NCBI RefSeq assembly: GCF_010183535.1
Contig: NC_071328.1
Location: 2,480,001-2,544,000, forward strand
DNA length: 64,000 bases
From: Caenorhabditis remanei
Lineage: Eukaryota; Nematoda; Chromadorea; Rhabditida; Rhabditidae
Direction of reading: 5' to 3'
Shown here: positions 54,671-64,000 of the stretch, piece after piece
Layout of the letters: each line of letters begins with the position of its first letter
Numbering within the stretch: position 1 is the stretch's first letter
Notes under the pieces: model-generated
What the model was told of the DNA's origin: nothing
The model's database searches: none
Seen by the model: the letters and a program-made list of their open reading frames with translations, nothing else
Position numbers and translations under genes: made by a program

Positions 54671-55073
54671 TTGCGCCTGGAAACGAAATATAGAAATCGC
54701 GAAAAAATTTGAAAAATCGATTGGAAAAAAAAATTGAGAAACGGAAAATATCAAAAAAAACCATTTTTTCTCAATGAAACTTTAAAAATCAATAGCTCCC
54801 GCGGGAATTGTCATCATCTATATACTCTGTATATCAATTCCAGCCAAAAAAAAACGACGGACGGTGCTTAAAAACCGGCGGGAAGGGGACACTTCTATCG
54901 CACTTTGGCCACTCGATTTAATTGTCGTCAGGTCTGACGCATTGGGTACATGACGGTGTTTGCGGACTTGCGTACCGTACCACTTTCGAAAATCGAAAAA
55001 AAAATTTAATTTAAATTTATTTTTTCTTCATTTTTAACGGATTTTTCTAATTTTTTTTGATTTTTCAGCTAAA
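54671..55073. promoter_or_regulatory. Divergent promoter region of mat-1 and prp-31
   Basis: 403 bases between the start codons. Contains GGCGGGAA (54877-54884) and the palindrome TCCCGCGGGA (54797-54806), both matching the E2F half-site TTCCCGCC/GGCGGGAA. This fits a cell-cycle gene such as mat-1. prp-31 has the acceptor TTTTTCAG 5 bases before its ATG and mat-1 has TTTCCAG 6 bases before its ATG, both compatible with spliced-leader addition. Confidence 0.5.
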
Positions 55074-58000
55074 ATGTCTCTCGCCGAGGAGCTTATGGCA
55101 GATTTCGACGACGATGATGACGATGATTTGGAAGATATTCCAGATCTGGGGGAAAATTTAAAAGTGAGTTAAAAAAATTATTTCCGACCGATTTAAACCG
55201 TTTTTTTTTGTTCCAGGGAGTGAAAAAGGAGGAGCTCGACGATGATGACATTGAAGAGGCGACGGAAGAGCCGATGGATACGTCGAAATACTCTTCTGTG
55301 CATGATGTAGCGAAATTGGCGAGATCTGAAGAGTAATTTCCGGATTTTTTTGTTAAAAATCTTCTAAAAATGATTTTTTTCAGGTATATGGCACTGGTGA
55401 AACAATTGGAAGTGGAATTGAAGAGACCACAGGATGAAGTGAAGGTTACGGCGCCACTTGAGGCGGATCCACAGTATAAACTCATTGTGAAACTGTCACA
55501 TGTGAGTTTCAGTGACTTTTTGACTGAAAATCGCGATTTTTGAGTCAGAATGTTAGAAAACCGTTCAATTTTAGCTATAATCACGGGATTTTTATGCAAA
55601 ACTTATATTTTTTCTGATCTCTGAGCCGTTTTCCACATCAGAACGGTCATATTTCAGTTAAAAGTCCTCAAAAACTGCAATTTTCATCTCTTTTCGTTTA
55701 AAAAAACTTGATTTTTGGTGAAAACAGCCTAGAATAACCCTAAAAATGGAAGTTTCTAGTAATTTTGAGCAACAAAAATAGAAAATTCTAGCTTTTGATA
55801 GATTTTTCAACGAAATCCAGGATTTTTTAGGTAAAATGGATTTTTGATGAATTTTGTATTGAAAAATCGGATTTTTAACAAAAACAACTACCAAAATGTC
55901 GATTTTTTCGTTGAAAAACACAACTTTTTGCAGTTGTCAGACAGAAAAATAGTTTTCTAGGGGGAAATGACAAAAATTCTGCAATTTTTCAACTAAAAAC
56001 CACGATTTCCACCTTAAACTTGTCGCAGTTTTCCGATTTTTTGGTCAAAAACACTAATTTTTGCAGTTTTCAAACAGAAAAATCGTTTCCTTATGTAAAA
56101 TGACAAAATTGCTCAATTTTTCAACTAAAAATCAAGATTTACACCTTAAACTGGTCGAATTTTTTCGATTTTTTGGCCAAAAACACTAATTTTTGCAGTT
56201 TTTTAAGCAAATTTCTAGTGGAAAATGACAAAAATTCTGCAATTTTCCAACTAAAAACATTGATTTCCAGCTTAAAATGGCCGAAATTTACCGATATTGT
56301 GGTCAAAAATTCAATTTCCTAGCCAAATCTGCTCACTATCAGATTCACAAAATTTTCGAAAAAAATCCTGAATTTCTCCATCTAAACCCAATTATTCCAC
56401 TTAACTTTGTCGATTTTCCTAAAAAAAAACATTAATTTTTCCAGTTTCTGAAAAAAAAAACCACCTTAAAATTGGTTTTCCCAGGAAAAAATTTATATAA
56501 ATTTCAAATTTCCAACAAAAACATCGATTTTCAGCTTTAAATGGTCGAAATTTACCGATTTTCAATTTTCAGACAAAAACTACGATTTCCAGCTTAAAAT
56601 GACCGAAATCCTGCAATTTTATAACAGAAAACATTGATTTTCCATCTTAAAATGGTCGAAGTTTACCGATATTTCGGTCAAAATCTCAATTTCTAGAAGA
56701 AAAATATCAAAAATGCTGCAATTTATCAACAAAAAGTTACGATTTCCAGCTTAAAATGATCGATTTTTATTCAAAAACTCAATTTTCCATCAAAAACTTG
56801 AGCAAAATCCCATAATTCCAGCATTTCTCTATTCAAAAACCACGATTTCCACCTTAAAATGGTCGAAATTTACCGATATTTCGTTCAAAAACTTGATGTC
56901 AAAGGAAAAATTACTTAAATTCTGCAATTTTTCCACAAAAAACTTAGATTTTCAGCAAAAAAAACCCGAAATTTACAGATATTTTTGTCAAAAATTCAAT
57001 TTCCTTCGCAAAACTGCTAAAATTCTCAAAATTTTTCGTTTTTTTTTCTGGTAAAGTTCCCAAAAACCTGAATTCCTCCACCTAAACCCAATAATTCCAG
57101 TGTTTTACAGTTTTATGCAAAAAAAAATCGATTTCCAGGAGAAAATTACTTGAATTCTGCATTTTTTTTTTTAAAACCATCGATTTTCAGCTAAAAATGC
57201 TCAAAATTTACCGATTTTTTTTTGTCAAAAACACTAATTTTTGCAGTTGTCAGACAGAAAACTAGTTTTCTAGGGGTAAATGACTAACATTCTGAAAATT
57301 TTCAAAAAACAAACTTAGATTTTCAGCTAAAAACTCCAAAATTTACCGGTTTTGTGATGAAAAACTAGAATTTTCTAGTCAAAAATGCTCAAATTTTACT
57401 TTTTTCCAATCAAAAAACCCAAAAATTCCAGGTAGCCGCGGACATTGACAACGAGATCAACGTGATCCACAAATTCGTGCGTGACAAGTACGAGAAACGA
57501 TTTCCGGAACTCGAGACTCTCGTCCCGACTGCTCTCAACTATCTGGCCACTGTTCAACTTCTCAAAAACGATATTAATAGTAAAGCACTGAAAGAGCAAC
57601 TCGGTTCAATTCTAGACGCTTCCACTTGTATGGTAGTCAGTGTGACGGTTTCAACGACTCAAGGTGTCAAGTTGGAGCCAGATGAGCTGAAAACAGTGAT
57701 GGATGCGTGTGATTTGGCGGCTCAATTGCATGTAAACCGTCTGGAAATGCATCAACTCGTCGAGTGGCGTATGTCTCTGATCGCTCCGAATCTTGTCGCT
57801 CTCCTCGGCGCCGCTACCACTGCTCACCTCGTTTCTCAGGCTGGTGGTCTCTCTCCTCTCGCTACAATGCCCTCTTGTAATGTCCAAGTTCTTGGAAAAA
57901 CTAAAAAGAATCTCATTGGATTCTCGACGGTTTCTACGAATCCTCACCATGGATTCATCTATTTCCATCCGTTGGTTCAGGCGATGCCACCGGATTTGAA

Positions 58001-60583
58001 GAATAAGGCGGCCAAGATTCTGGCGGCTAAAGTCACCCTCGTGGCACGGATTGATGCACAACATGAGAGTTCGAATGGGGAGAAGGGACAGGATTTCTTG
58101 AATTTGGTTAATAATAAATTTGAGAAAATGTTGGAACCACCACCGGTTAAGGTAAGCGATCTACTCTCAAACTTTCCGTGGACTAGAAACCCAAACAGAC
58201 AAAGTTCGGTCATGACCGCACTGTCGGACTGAAAATTCGATGTTTTAGGGATTTTTTTCGAGGTTTTTTGTTAAAAATCACCAAATATTCACTTTGTGAC
58301 ACCGGTCGAAAGATCGGAATCGACGTTTCTAAATGATGTCTAAAATTTCTATTTTTAGCCTGGAACAGTGTGCTCCACCGGTGAAGAAACCGGCGAAAAC
58401 CCGGTTTTTTTTCACCGGTGAAAACCGTTATAATCACCGGTGAAGTTTTTCTCGGTTTTATAAAAATAAAAACCGGAGTCAAGTTTGGCGAAAACCGGTG
58501 TTCACCGAAATTCCCCGGTGTTCAATATTGAAAAACCGGTTTTCCCCGGTTTTCATTTTTCACCGGTGCCCGGTTTTCCCCGGGGAATCCCCGGTTTTCA
58601 CCGGTTTTCACCGGTGTTTTTTTGATGATGCAAACACTTCAACGTGAACGAACATGACAGCAACCGGGCATTTTGCAATCGGACGTTTTGAAACAGGACA
58701 TTTCGAAACCGGACACTTTGGAACCGGACGTTTTCCAACCGGACACTTCAAAACCGGACGTTTCGCAACCGGACATTTTGAAACCGGGCGTTTCGCAACC
58801 GACATTATTTTGTTTCGAAGTGTCATTCGGTTGCGAAACGTCCAGTTGCGAATTGTCCGGTTGCAAAGTGCCCGGTTGCGAAACGTCCGATTTCGAAGTT
58901 TTCTGTTGCAAAACGTCCGGTTTCGAAACGTCCGGTAGCGAAATGTCCGGCTTCGAAATGTCCGGTTACGAAATGTCCAGTTTTGAAATGTCTGGTTGTG
59001 TGTTACCAATTTCAAAAAAACTCCGGCGAAAACCGGTGAAAACCGGGGAAACACCGGTTTTTTCACCGGTGTTTCCCCGGGGAAAACCCGGTGAGCACCG
59101 GTTTTCTCCGGGTTTTCCCCGGTGAAACACCGGTGAATTTCGGTGAAAACCGGTGAATATTTTCACCGGTTTTTTCATGAAAAACCGGTTTTCACTAGTT
59201 TTAAAATCCCGGTGGAGCACACTGGCCTGGAAACTTTATTTTTTCGGCATTTTGAATGTTTTCTGATCAAAATATCACAAATTTCATTTTATTCTGTGAT
59301 TTAAAGCCGTATTGTCACTATTGTGGTCTGTTGTGATGTTTTCATATCATAATGTATGAGTTTCGACGAGTTCATTTTCATAGTTCAAGAAATTTTGAAT
59401 TCGGTTCACAACCCGCAGAGCGCCGGAATGTTTGGTCATTGAAAGGGTCGCAGAAAATTGGGAGCCGTGGCCTAGAAATCCGACTTCGAAAAAGTTGATT
59501 TTTTGAATTTTGACGGTATTTTCTATAATTTTTGTTGTATTTCTTCAATAATTTCGATTGAATAAAGTAAGTATTAATAGAAAAACACTAAAAACTATCG
59601 AAAATAACGCCAGAAATAGCAGAATTCTGAAAAAACCAACGGAAAGTTTGGTCAGCGAGAATGTTCTAGAAATTTCACTTCGGCAAAGTAGTAGAATTTC
59701 TAGGCCACGGCCACCAATTTTTTTCGGCCATCTCAATGACCAAACATTCCGGCGCTCTGCGGGTTGTGGACCGAATTAAAAATTTCTTGAAGTATGAAAA
59801 TGAACTCGTCGAAACTCATACATTATGATATGAAAACATCACAACAGACCACAATACGCCTTTAAACATCTAGACTACGGTAATCTGGATGTGAGTTCCG
59901 AATTGTGTAGAAAAATATGGACATATTCCTGCGATAATACTTTTAAAAAAACCAAAGAAACTGAAAAATAGGGGTTTTTCAGCGTTTTTTCGGACTGAAA
60001 ATTCGAGTTTTTAGGGATTTTTTCGAGGTTTTCGAGTATTTCCATAGGAATTTATATATTTTTCTGCACATTTTGTGACATAACTTCATGAAATTCCCCC
60101 TATTTTCAGGCAAACAAAGCGTTGCCAAAACCGCTGGACAAGGCGAGTAAAAAGCGTGGTGGCCGTCGAATGCGTAAGATGAAAGAGCGTCTCGGAATCA
60201 CTGAAATCCGAAAATCGGCGAATCGAATGAATTTCGGAGAGCTCGCCGAAGATGTGATGCAAGAACACATGGGATTCGATATCGGACAATTGAAGACTGG
60301 AAATGTGACGGGCGGTCGAATCAGGGCGGCAGCTGTCGATCAGAAGACTCGTGCCAGAATGTCACAGAAAATGATGAGACAGATGGAGAAACAGAAGGCT
60401 CAAGGGGGGATGACGAGTATTCGCAGTAAAATGGCCGGTACCGCGTCGTCGGTGACGTTTACACCGGTCCAGGGGCTGGAGATTATCAATCCGGCGGCCC
60501 AAGAGCAGCAGCAGAGCTCGTCCACATCGAATTACTTCTCATCGAGTGGAAGTTTTGTGAATATTGATCGGATGACACTATGA
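55074..60583 (+). CDS. prp-31: Pre-mRNA splicing factor PRP31 (5 exons)
   Basis: Exons 55074-55163, 55217-55332, 55384-55501, 57432-58151 and 60110-60583, all in phase; 505 residues (human 499). An acidic N-terminus with a seven-Asp run precedes the coiled helices. The Nop domain is in exon 4, with IHKFVRDKYEKRFPELETLV, MSLIAPNLVALLGA and KMLEPPPVK. It contains the region that contacts the 15.5K-U4 snRNA kink-turn. Exon 5 carries KKRGGRRMRKMKERLGITEI and TPVQGLEIINP, the conserved C-terminal domain that bridges to PRP6. PRP31 stabilises the U4/U6.U5 tri-snRNP in the nucleus. The last two introns (1.9 kb each) are repeat-filled; the last holds an 859-bp MITE. Confidence 0.96.
55502..57431. repeat. 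A/T-rich intron 3 with degenerate internal repeats
   Basis: Roughly 50-70-base paragraphs repeat loosely (for example TTGCAGTTTTCAGACAGAAA, AATTCTGCAATTTTTCAAC, ACGATTTCCACCTTAAA). Looks like expansion of one unit by slippage or segmental duplication. No coding frame or foldback stands out. Confidence 0.5.
58366..59224. mobile_element. hAT-like MITE, CCGGTGAAAA type (copy G), compound
   Basis: CAGTGTGCTCCACCGG and CCGGTGGAGCACACTG ends with the perfect 8-bp duplication GCCTGGAA (58358-58365, 59225-59232). Outer thirds are runs of CACCGGTGAAAACCGG-like words. The centre (about 58630-59005) is a GTTTCGAAACGTCC minisatellite, likely a second insertion. Confidence 0.93.
58640..59005. repeat. GGACGTTTCGAAACC minisatellite inside copy G
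   Basis: About 20 near-regular 15-base units, first as GGACATTTTGAAACC and then, after a central switch near 58810-58830, as its complement. Confidence 0.85.
59312..59862. repeat. Foldback with about 125-bp arms
   Basis: ATTGTGGTCTGTTGTGATG...CCGGAATGTTTGGTCATTG is matched by CAATGACCAAACATTCCGG...CATCACAACAGACCACAAT. Inside are two TTTCTAGGCCA-type words. In prp-31 intron 4. Confidence 0.85.
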
Positions 60584-60640
60584 TTATTTGAAATTTGCTG
60601 AAAATCCATGGCGAAAAACGTCAAAAATCACTATTTTCAG

Positions 60641-60695
60641 TGGTGACCCGGTGGTAGAAAAGTGACCGGGGTTCGACACCCACCCAGTGTTAACT
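60641..60695 (+). repeat. tRNA-like SINE fragment
   Basis: B-box GGTTCGACACC (60670-60680), preceded by TGGTGACCCGGTGGTAG and followed by CACCCAGTGTTAAC and a T-rich tail. The region between A- and B-box is shortened. Confidence 0.55.
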
Positions 60696-61304
60696 TTTTT
60701 TTGGTTTTTTGAAAATCGGTTTTTTTGTGTTTTTGTGATTTTTCATAGTTTTTAGTGCTGAAAAAAGAATTTTTGGTGATTTTTGTTACAAAAATCTGAG
60801 AAAAATACGAAAAAACCACATTCTTGGACCGAAAAATTTTATTTTTTAAAGTTTCTAATGGTTTTTTTTGTGTTGAAAATCGAATTTTCGAGGTTTTTAA
60901 GTTTTGCAATCGAAGACAAATGGGTTTTCCCTGAAAAATAGCAGTTTTTCGAGTTTTTGAGATTCAAAAATGTGGTTTTTCGAAAAATTGCAAGTTTCCT
61001 AGAAAAAACTCATTTTTCTTGGATTTTTATGTCAAAAATCACCAAAAACTCACTTTTTGACACTAAAAACTCGTTTTTTAAATCTCGATTTTTCAGACTT
61101 TTGATGTTGTCAAAATGCGATTTTTGGTGGTTTTAGACACAAAATCCCAGTTTTTCGAGTTTTGGGTGGTCAAAAACCCGAAACATTGCTGATTTTCACG
61201 AAACAACTCTTTTTCTTCGATTCCCACGCTTAGAAACCCCGAAAATGCGTTTTTCAACAGTAAAAACTCTGAAAAATCGATTTTCAAAAAACCAAAAAAT
61301 GAGT

Positions 61305-61378
61305 TAACAGTGGGTGGGTGTCGAACCCCGGTCACTTTACTACCACTGGGGCCGTCTCCTTACCCACTGGGTCACAAC
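61305..61378 (-). repeat. tRNA-like SINE, fullest copy
   Basis: Minus strand reads TGACCCAGTGGGTAAGG (A-box-like, 61374-61358), then about 30 bases, then GGTTCGACACC (B-box, 61327-61317) and CCACCCACTGTTAACTC. Size and box spacing match a tRNA-derived RNA polymerase III promoter. No acceptor stem pairs. Confidence 0.6.
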
Positions 61379-61432
61379 TAAAAGTACTGTTTTTTGGCGT
61401 TTTTCAGTGGTTTTTCAGCGATTTTTTTTCCA

Positions 61433-61775
61433 TTTTTATATTTATTTTTTGTTTCTTGATCCTCACTTCTCTCTATTTCTCTCAATAAATCAACTCTTTC
61501 CGATTTTCATCAAAACCTCTAACCAATTGGTGGATTTCCTCTCATTTCTATCTATTTTTCCCACTTTTTTCCCAGTAAACACCTCTATTTTTCACTTTTT
61601 TCCACTTTTATATTTATTTTTGTTTCTTGATCCTCACTTCTCTCTATTTCTCTCAATAAATCAACTCTTTCCGATTTTCATCAAAACCTCTAACCAATTG
61701 GTGGATTTCCTCTCATTTCTATCTATTTTTCCCACTTTTTTCCCAGTAAACACCTCTATTTTTCACTTTTTTACC
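61433..61775 (+). repeat. 170-bp direct tandem duplication
   Basis: Two copies, about 61433-61603 and 61604-61775, nearly identical from TTTTATATTTATTTTTTG through CCCAGTAAACACCTC to TATTTTTCACTTTTTT. The second copy ends just before the lipase acceptor CTTTTTCCAG. Confidence 0.9.
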
Positions 61776-61801
61776 CTTTTTCCAGCAGATTCCCCTGACC
61801 C

Positions 61802-63038
61802 ATGCGAAACGGGTTCTACTACTCATGTCTACTAACTATTATTCTTGTTGAATGTTCCTTCGATTATAAACTAAGCGAGCGGGCGCTGGAATTCGCCGCC
61901 TCCGCCTACTCACTTGACCCCCAGCCGTGTGTTCAGAAGAACAATGCGACGGTGTTGTTCTCGAAAAAAGTGGAATGTGATTATATGAGGGATGAGGTAG
62001 AGAAATTGGCTGAAAATCTACTTTTTATAGTGAAAAAACGGTCGAAAATCAATAAAAAAATGATGGAATTTCAGTGGTGACCTGGTAAAAAAGTGACCGG
62101 GGTTCGACACCCACCCAGTGTTAATTTATTTTTTGGTTTTTTGAAAATTGGTTTTTTGTGATTTTTCATAGTTTTTAGCGATGAAAAACGCATTTTTGGG
62201 GACTTTAAGTATGAAAATCGAGAAAAAATGGTTGTTTTCATGAAAATTGGCATTTTTTCGGGGTTTCGGGCACCAAAAACTCGGAAAATGGTCAGTTTTC
62301 AAGAAAACCACCAATTTTTTTCAGATTTTCATGTCAAAAATCACCAACAATTCACTTTTTGACACCGCTTGAAACATTGGAAATCGACGATTTTAGTCTG
62401 AAATTTGTTTTTTTTTTGGCATTTCTGATTTAAAAAAAAGTCACTCATTTTGTGTACTACAGTAAACTGGAAATATGTTCCGAATTGTGTATATGGACAT
62501 TCCCATAATACATACTCAAAAACCCCGAAAATATCCCGAAAACGCGAATTTTAAGTCCGAAAATTGCTGAAAGTGTGATCGTGACCGAACTTTTTCTGTT
62601 TCAGTTTCTAGGCCACGGAAATTTCTTCCATCCATTCGTTCTTCAGGTTTTTTTTCACAATTTTTCTTCAACTGTTTCCTTTTATTTATATTATCAGGCT
62701 GACAACACTAAAAACAAGATGAAATTCAATAATAATTGTTGAAACTGACGGGTGGAAGAACTTTCCGTGGCCTAGAAACACAAAGAAAGCCAGCAATGAC
62801 CAATTTTGATCATTTTCGGGTGGAAAATTCGCGATTTAGCAGGGTCTTTCAGTAGGAATCTCCATATTTCTCTACGCATTTAAAATCAAATACCAAACGT
62901 TTTTTCATTGTATATTTCCAGTGTTGGAGTGTGATCGCCGCCGACAACGATACGATATTCGTGAGTTTCAGTGGAACAAAATCGAAAGAGCAATTGGTAA
63001 CTGAACTGATTGAGAGTATCGGAAAACCAAAGCACAAG
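61802..63038 (+). CDS. Secreted class 3 lipase, 5' part (2 exons seen)
   Basis: Exons 61802-61996 and 62922-63038, phase 0 at both ends, giving 104 residues; a donor (GGTATT) at 63039 shows that the gene continues. The N-terminus MRNGFYYSCLLTIILVECS is a signal peptide. FDYKLSERALEFAASAYSLDPQPCV and the MRDE/CWSVIAADNDTIFVSFSGTKS segment match the start of nematode class 3 lipases, in which the FVSFSGTKS strand is the first strand of the alpha/beta fold. The catalytic GHSLGG-type Ser, Asp and His would lie in later exons beyond 64000. The remaining 960 bases hold only repeats, so no third exon is called. Likely acts in gut or extracellular lipid hydrolysis. An in-frame GTAGAG read-through of exon 1 would end at 62080. 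Confidence 0.85.
62074..62126 (+). repeat. tRNA-like SINE fragment in lipase intron 1
   Basis: GTGGTGACCTGGTAAAAAAG then B-box GGTTCGACACC (62101-62111) and CACCCAGTGTTAA; same family as at 60641 and 61305. Confidence 0.55.
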
Positions 63039-63103
63039 GTATTACGGGCAGAGAGATTAGGTTACAGACGGTGTCTGACTACATTCTGATGATAGTGTGT
63101 ACC

Positions 63104-63830
63104 AGAGTTGCATGGAATTCCGACTTCCGAGCATTTTTTCCATTCCGACTTCCGGATAAGGAGTTTTACTTCCGACTTCTGTCATTCCATAACTGTGGGA
63201 CAGAGTTGCGCGGAAGGGTTTTTGTCTAAAACGGAAGTCGGAAGTAAAATTTGTAATCCGGAAGTCGGAAGTCGGAAGCAAAATTTTGAAAACGGAAGCC
63301 GGAAGTCGGAAGTGAAAAAACGCCCGGAAGTCGGAAGTCGGAAGTAGATTTTTTCGCAAAGATTCTAAAACTCCTAGAAAAAGTTCATAAAATTCGCGAA
63401 AATTAGGTTTTGGCTGAAGAAAAGCTCATTTTCTGTCTTTTTAGACCATTTTTCCATGTATTTCTGCGAGATGTACTTTTCCGAAATCCCACAATTATGG
63501 AATGACGGAAGTCGGAAGTAAACATCCGAAAACGGAAGTCGGAAGTAAAATTTTGAAAACGGAAGTCGGAAGTGAAAAACAGCCCGGAAGTCGGAATTCC
63601 GCGCATCTCTGCTGTGGGATTTTCGAAAAGTTCATTTCGCAGAAATGCATGGAAAAATGGTCTAAAAGGCGAGAAAATTGGCTTTTCTTCAGCAAAAAAC
63701 TAATTTTCCTATGATTTTTCTCTTGGAATTTTGAATATTTGCGAAACAAATCTTCTTCCGACTTCCGACTTCCGACTTTCGGGCGTTAATTCACTTCCGA
63801 CTTCCGAGTTCCGTGCTCAGAACACACAAA
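63104..63830. mobile_element. ACTTCCG-type MITE, outer copy (right end degraded)
   Basis: Begins CAGAGTTGCATGGAATTCC like copy D and shares its core (TTTTCGAAAAGTTCATTTCGC). It is split by the insertion at 63201-63611 and fades near 63820 without a recognisable terminus. Confidence 0.75.
63201..63611. mobile_element. hAT-like MITE, ACTTCCG type (copy H), nested
   Basis: CAGAGTTGCGCGGAA left and TTCCGCGCATCTCTG right, with the perfect 8-bp duplication CTGTGGGA (63193-63200, 63612-63619). The interior is GGAAGTCGGAAGT runs around the same family core. Inserted into another ACTTCCG-type element. Confidence 0.93.
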
Positions 63831-63895
63831 GAACGCCCGAAAATGCAGAGTTTACTCGGTTTTTGATGATCAAAAACCGAGAATTTCAGCAAAAA

Positions 63896-64000
63896 TCTTG
63901 TCCGAGAGGACTACACGGCCGCGCGGAAAAACTCTTCCACATAAAAAGCGCGTTTAGAGTCAGTTATAACGATTATTGAATCGATTTAACTTCGGAAAAT
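63896..64000. repeat. Partial foldback at window edge
   Basis: TTGTCCGAGAGGACTACACGG followed by CGGAAAAACTCTTCCAC, the right-arm wording of the elements at 26579 and 47480; continues past the window. Confidence 0.65.

Larger units (their letters stand above)
60584..61801. other. Intergenic region with inverted SINE-like units and a tandem duplication
   Basis: Between prp-31 and the lipase. The outer parts hold tRNA-like units in opposite orientation (listed separately) whose flanking text is also inverted. The middle is A/T-rich with no gene. The right part is a 170-bp direct duplication. Confidence 0.6.

Noticed and set aside
58608..59125. Open frames on both strands through the 58.6-59.1 kb array
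   Set aside because: 15-base units are a multiple of three, so all frames stay open; composition is pure repeat.
61314..61835. 173-codon frame with repeated FLSFLSIFPTF blocks
   Set aside because: Product of the 170-bp pyrimidine-rich duplication; it overlaps the lipase start in a different frame.

Overview
The window is nematode nuclear DNA, almost certainly from a Caenorhabditis species. Three observations support this. Splice acceptors nearly all read TTTYAG and donors GTRAG. Several start codons sit a few bases after an acceptor-like TTTCAG, as expected for spliced-leader trans-splicing. The genes themselves are worm-like: an F-box/FBA_2 protein, a scramblase, ELP1 (elpc-1), a WDR11 relative, CDC27/APC3 (mat-1), PRP31 (prp-31) and a secreted class 3 lipase. 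From memory, mat-1, elpc-1 and prp-31 also lie close together on C. elegans chromosome I (the Y110A7A clone), which would make this a syntenic segment. I cannot name the species.

Layout. 0-3.3 kb: an F-box gene on the minus strand, then a divergent histone H3 gene that has lost its normal C-terminus and reads into its own 3' stem-loop. 3.3-11.4 kb: a phospholipid scramblase gene (minus) between two plus-strand genes for small one-pass membrane proteins with Lys/Ser-rich tails. 11.7-29.0 kb: elpc-1 (minus, 10 exons, 1,219 residues). Its last intron holds a 3.8-kb Ty3/gypsy-like LTR retrotransposon with near-identical LTRs, a 5-bp target duplication and an in-frame deletion of reverse transcriptase and RNase H. 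29.5-41.3 kb: a WDR11-like gene (plus, 11 exons), divergent from elpc-1. 41.7-54.7 kb: mat-1 (minus, 9 exons), with one apparent 1-nt frameshift in exon 2. 55.1-60.6 kb: prp-31 (plus, 5 exons), divergent from mat-1. 61.8 kb to the right edge: the first two exons of a class 3 lipase.

All exon chains were built by hand from splice sites, and reading phase was checked at every junction. Only mat-1 exon 2 fails. The genes are housekeeping functions: tRNA wobble-uridine modification (ELP1), vesicle trafficking (WDR11), anaphase promotion (APC3), tri-snRNP assembly (PRP31) and lipid scrambling. They do not form one pathway. Promoters look shared between the two divergent pairs.

Most of the remaining DNA is intronic repeats. 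The most striking are short non-autonomous elements with CA...TG terminal inverted repeats and 8-bp target duplications (hAT-like). Their interiors consist almost wholly of one short word (for example CGGGCC, ACTTCCG, GGATTCC or CCGGTGAAAA), run in one orientation and then the other. Eight copies have a target duplication readable by eye. One is nested in a member of its own family and one is nested in a large palindrome. Other families are TGGCCTA...TAGGCCA modules, inverted CGTGTAGTCCTCGTGGAC arrays in the WDR11-like gene, a dispersed GTTTCGAAACGTCC minisatellite, several long foldbacks, and tRNA-like SINE candidates with A- and B-box motifs.
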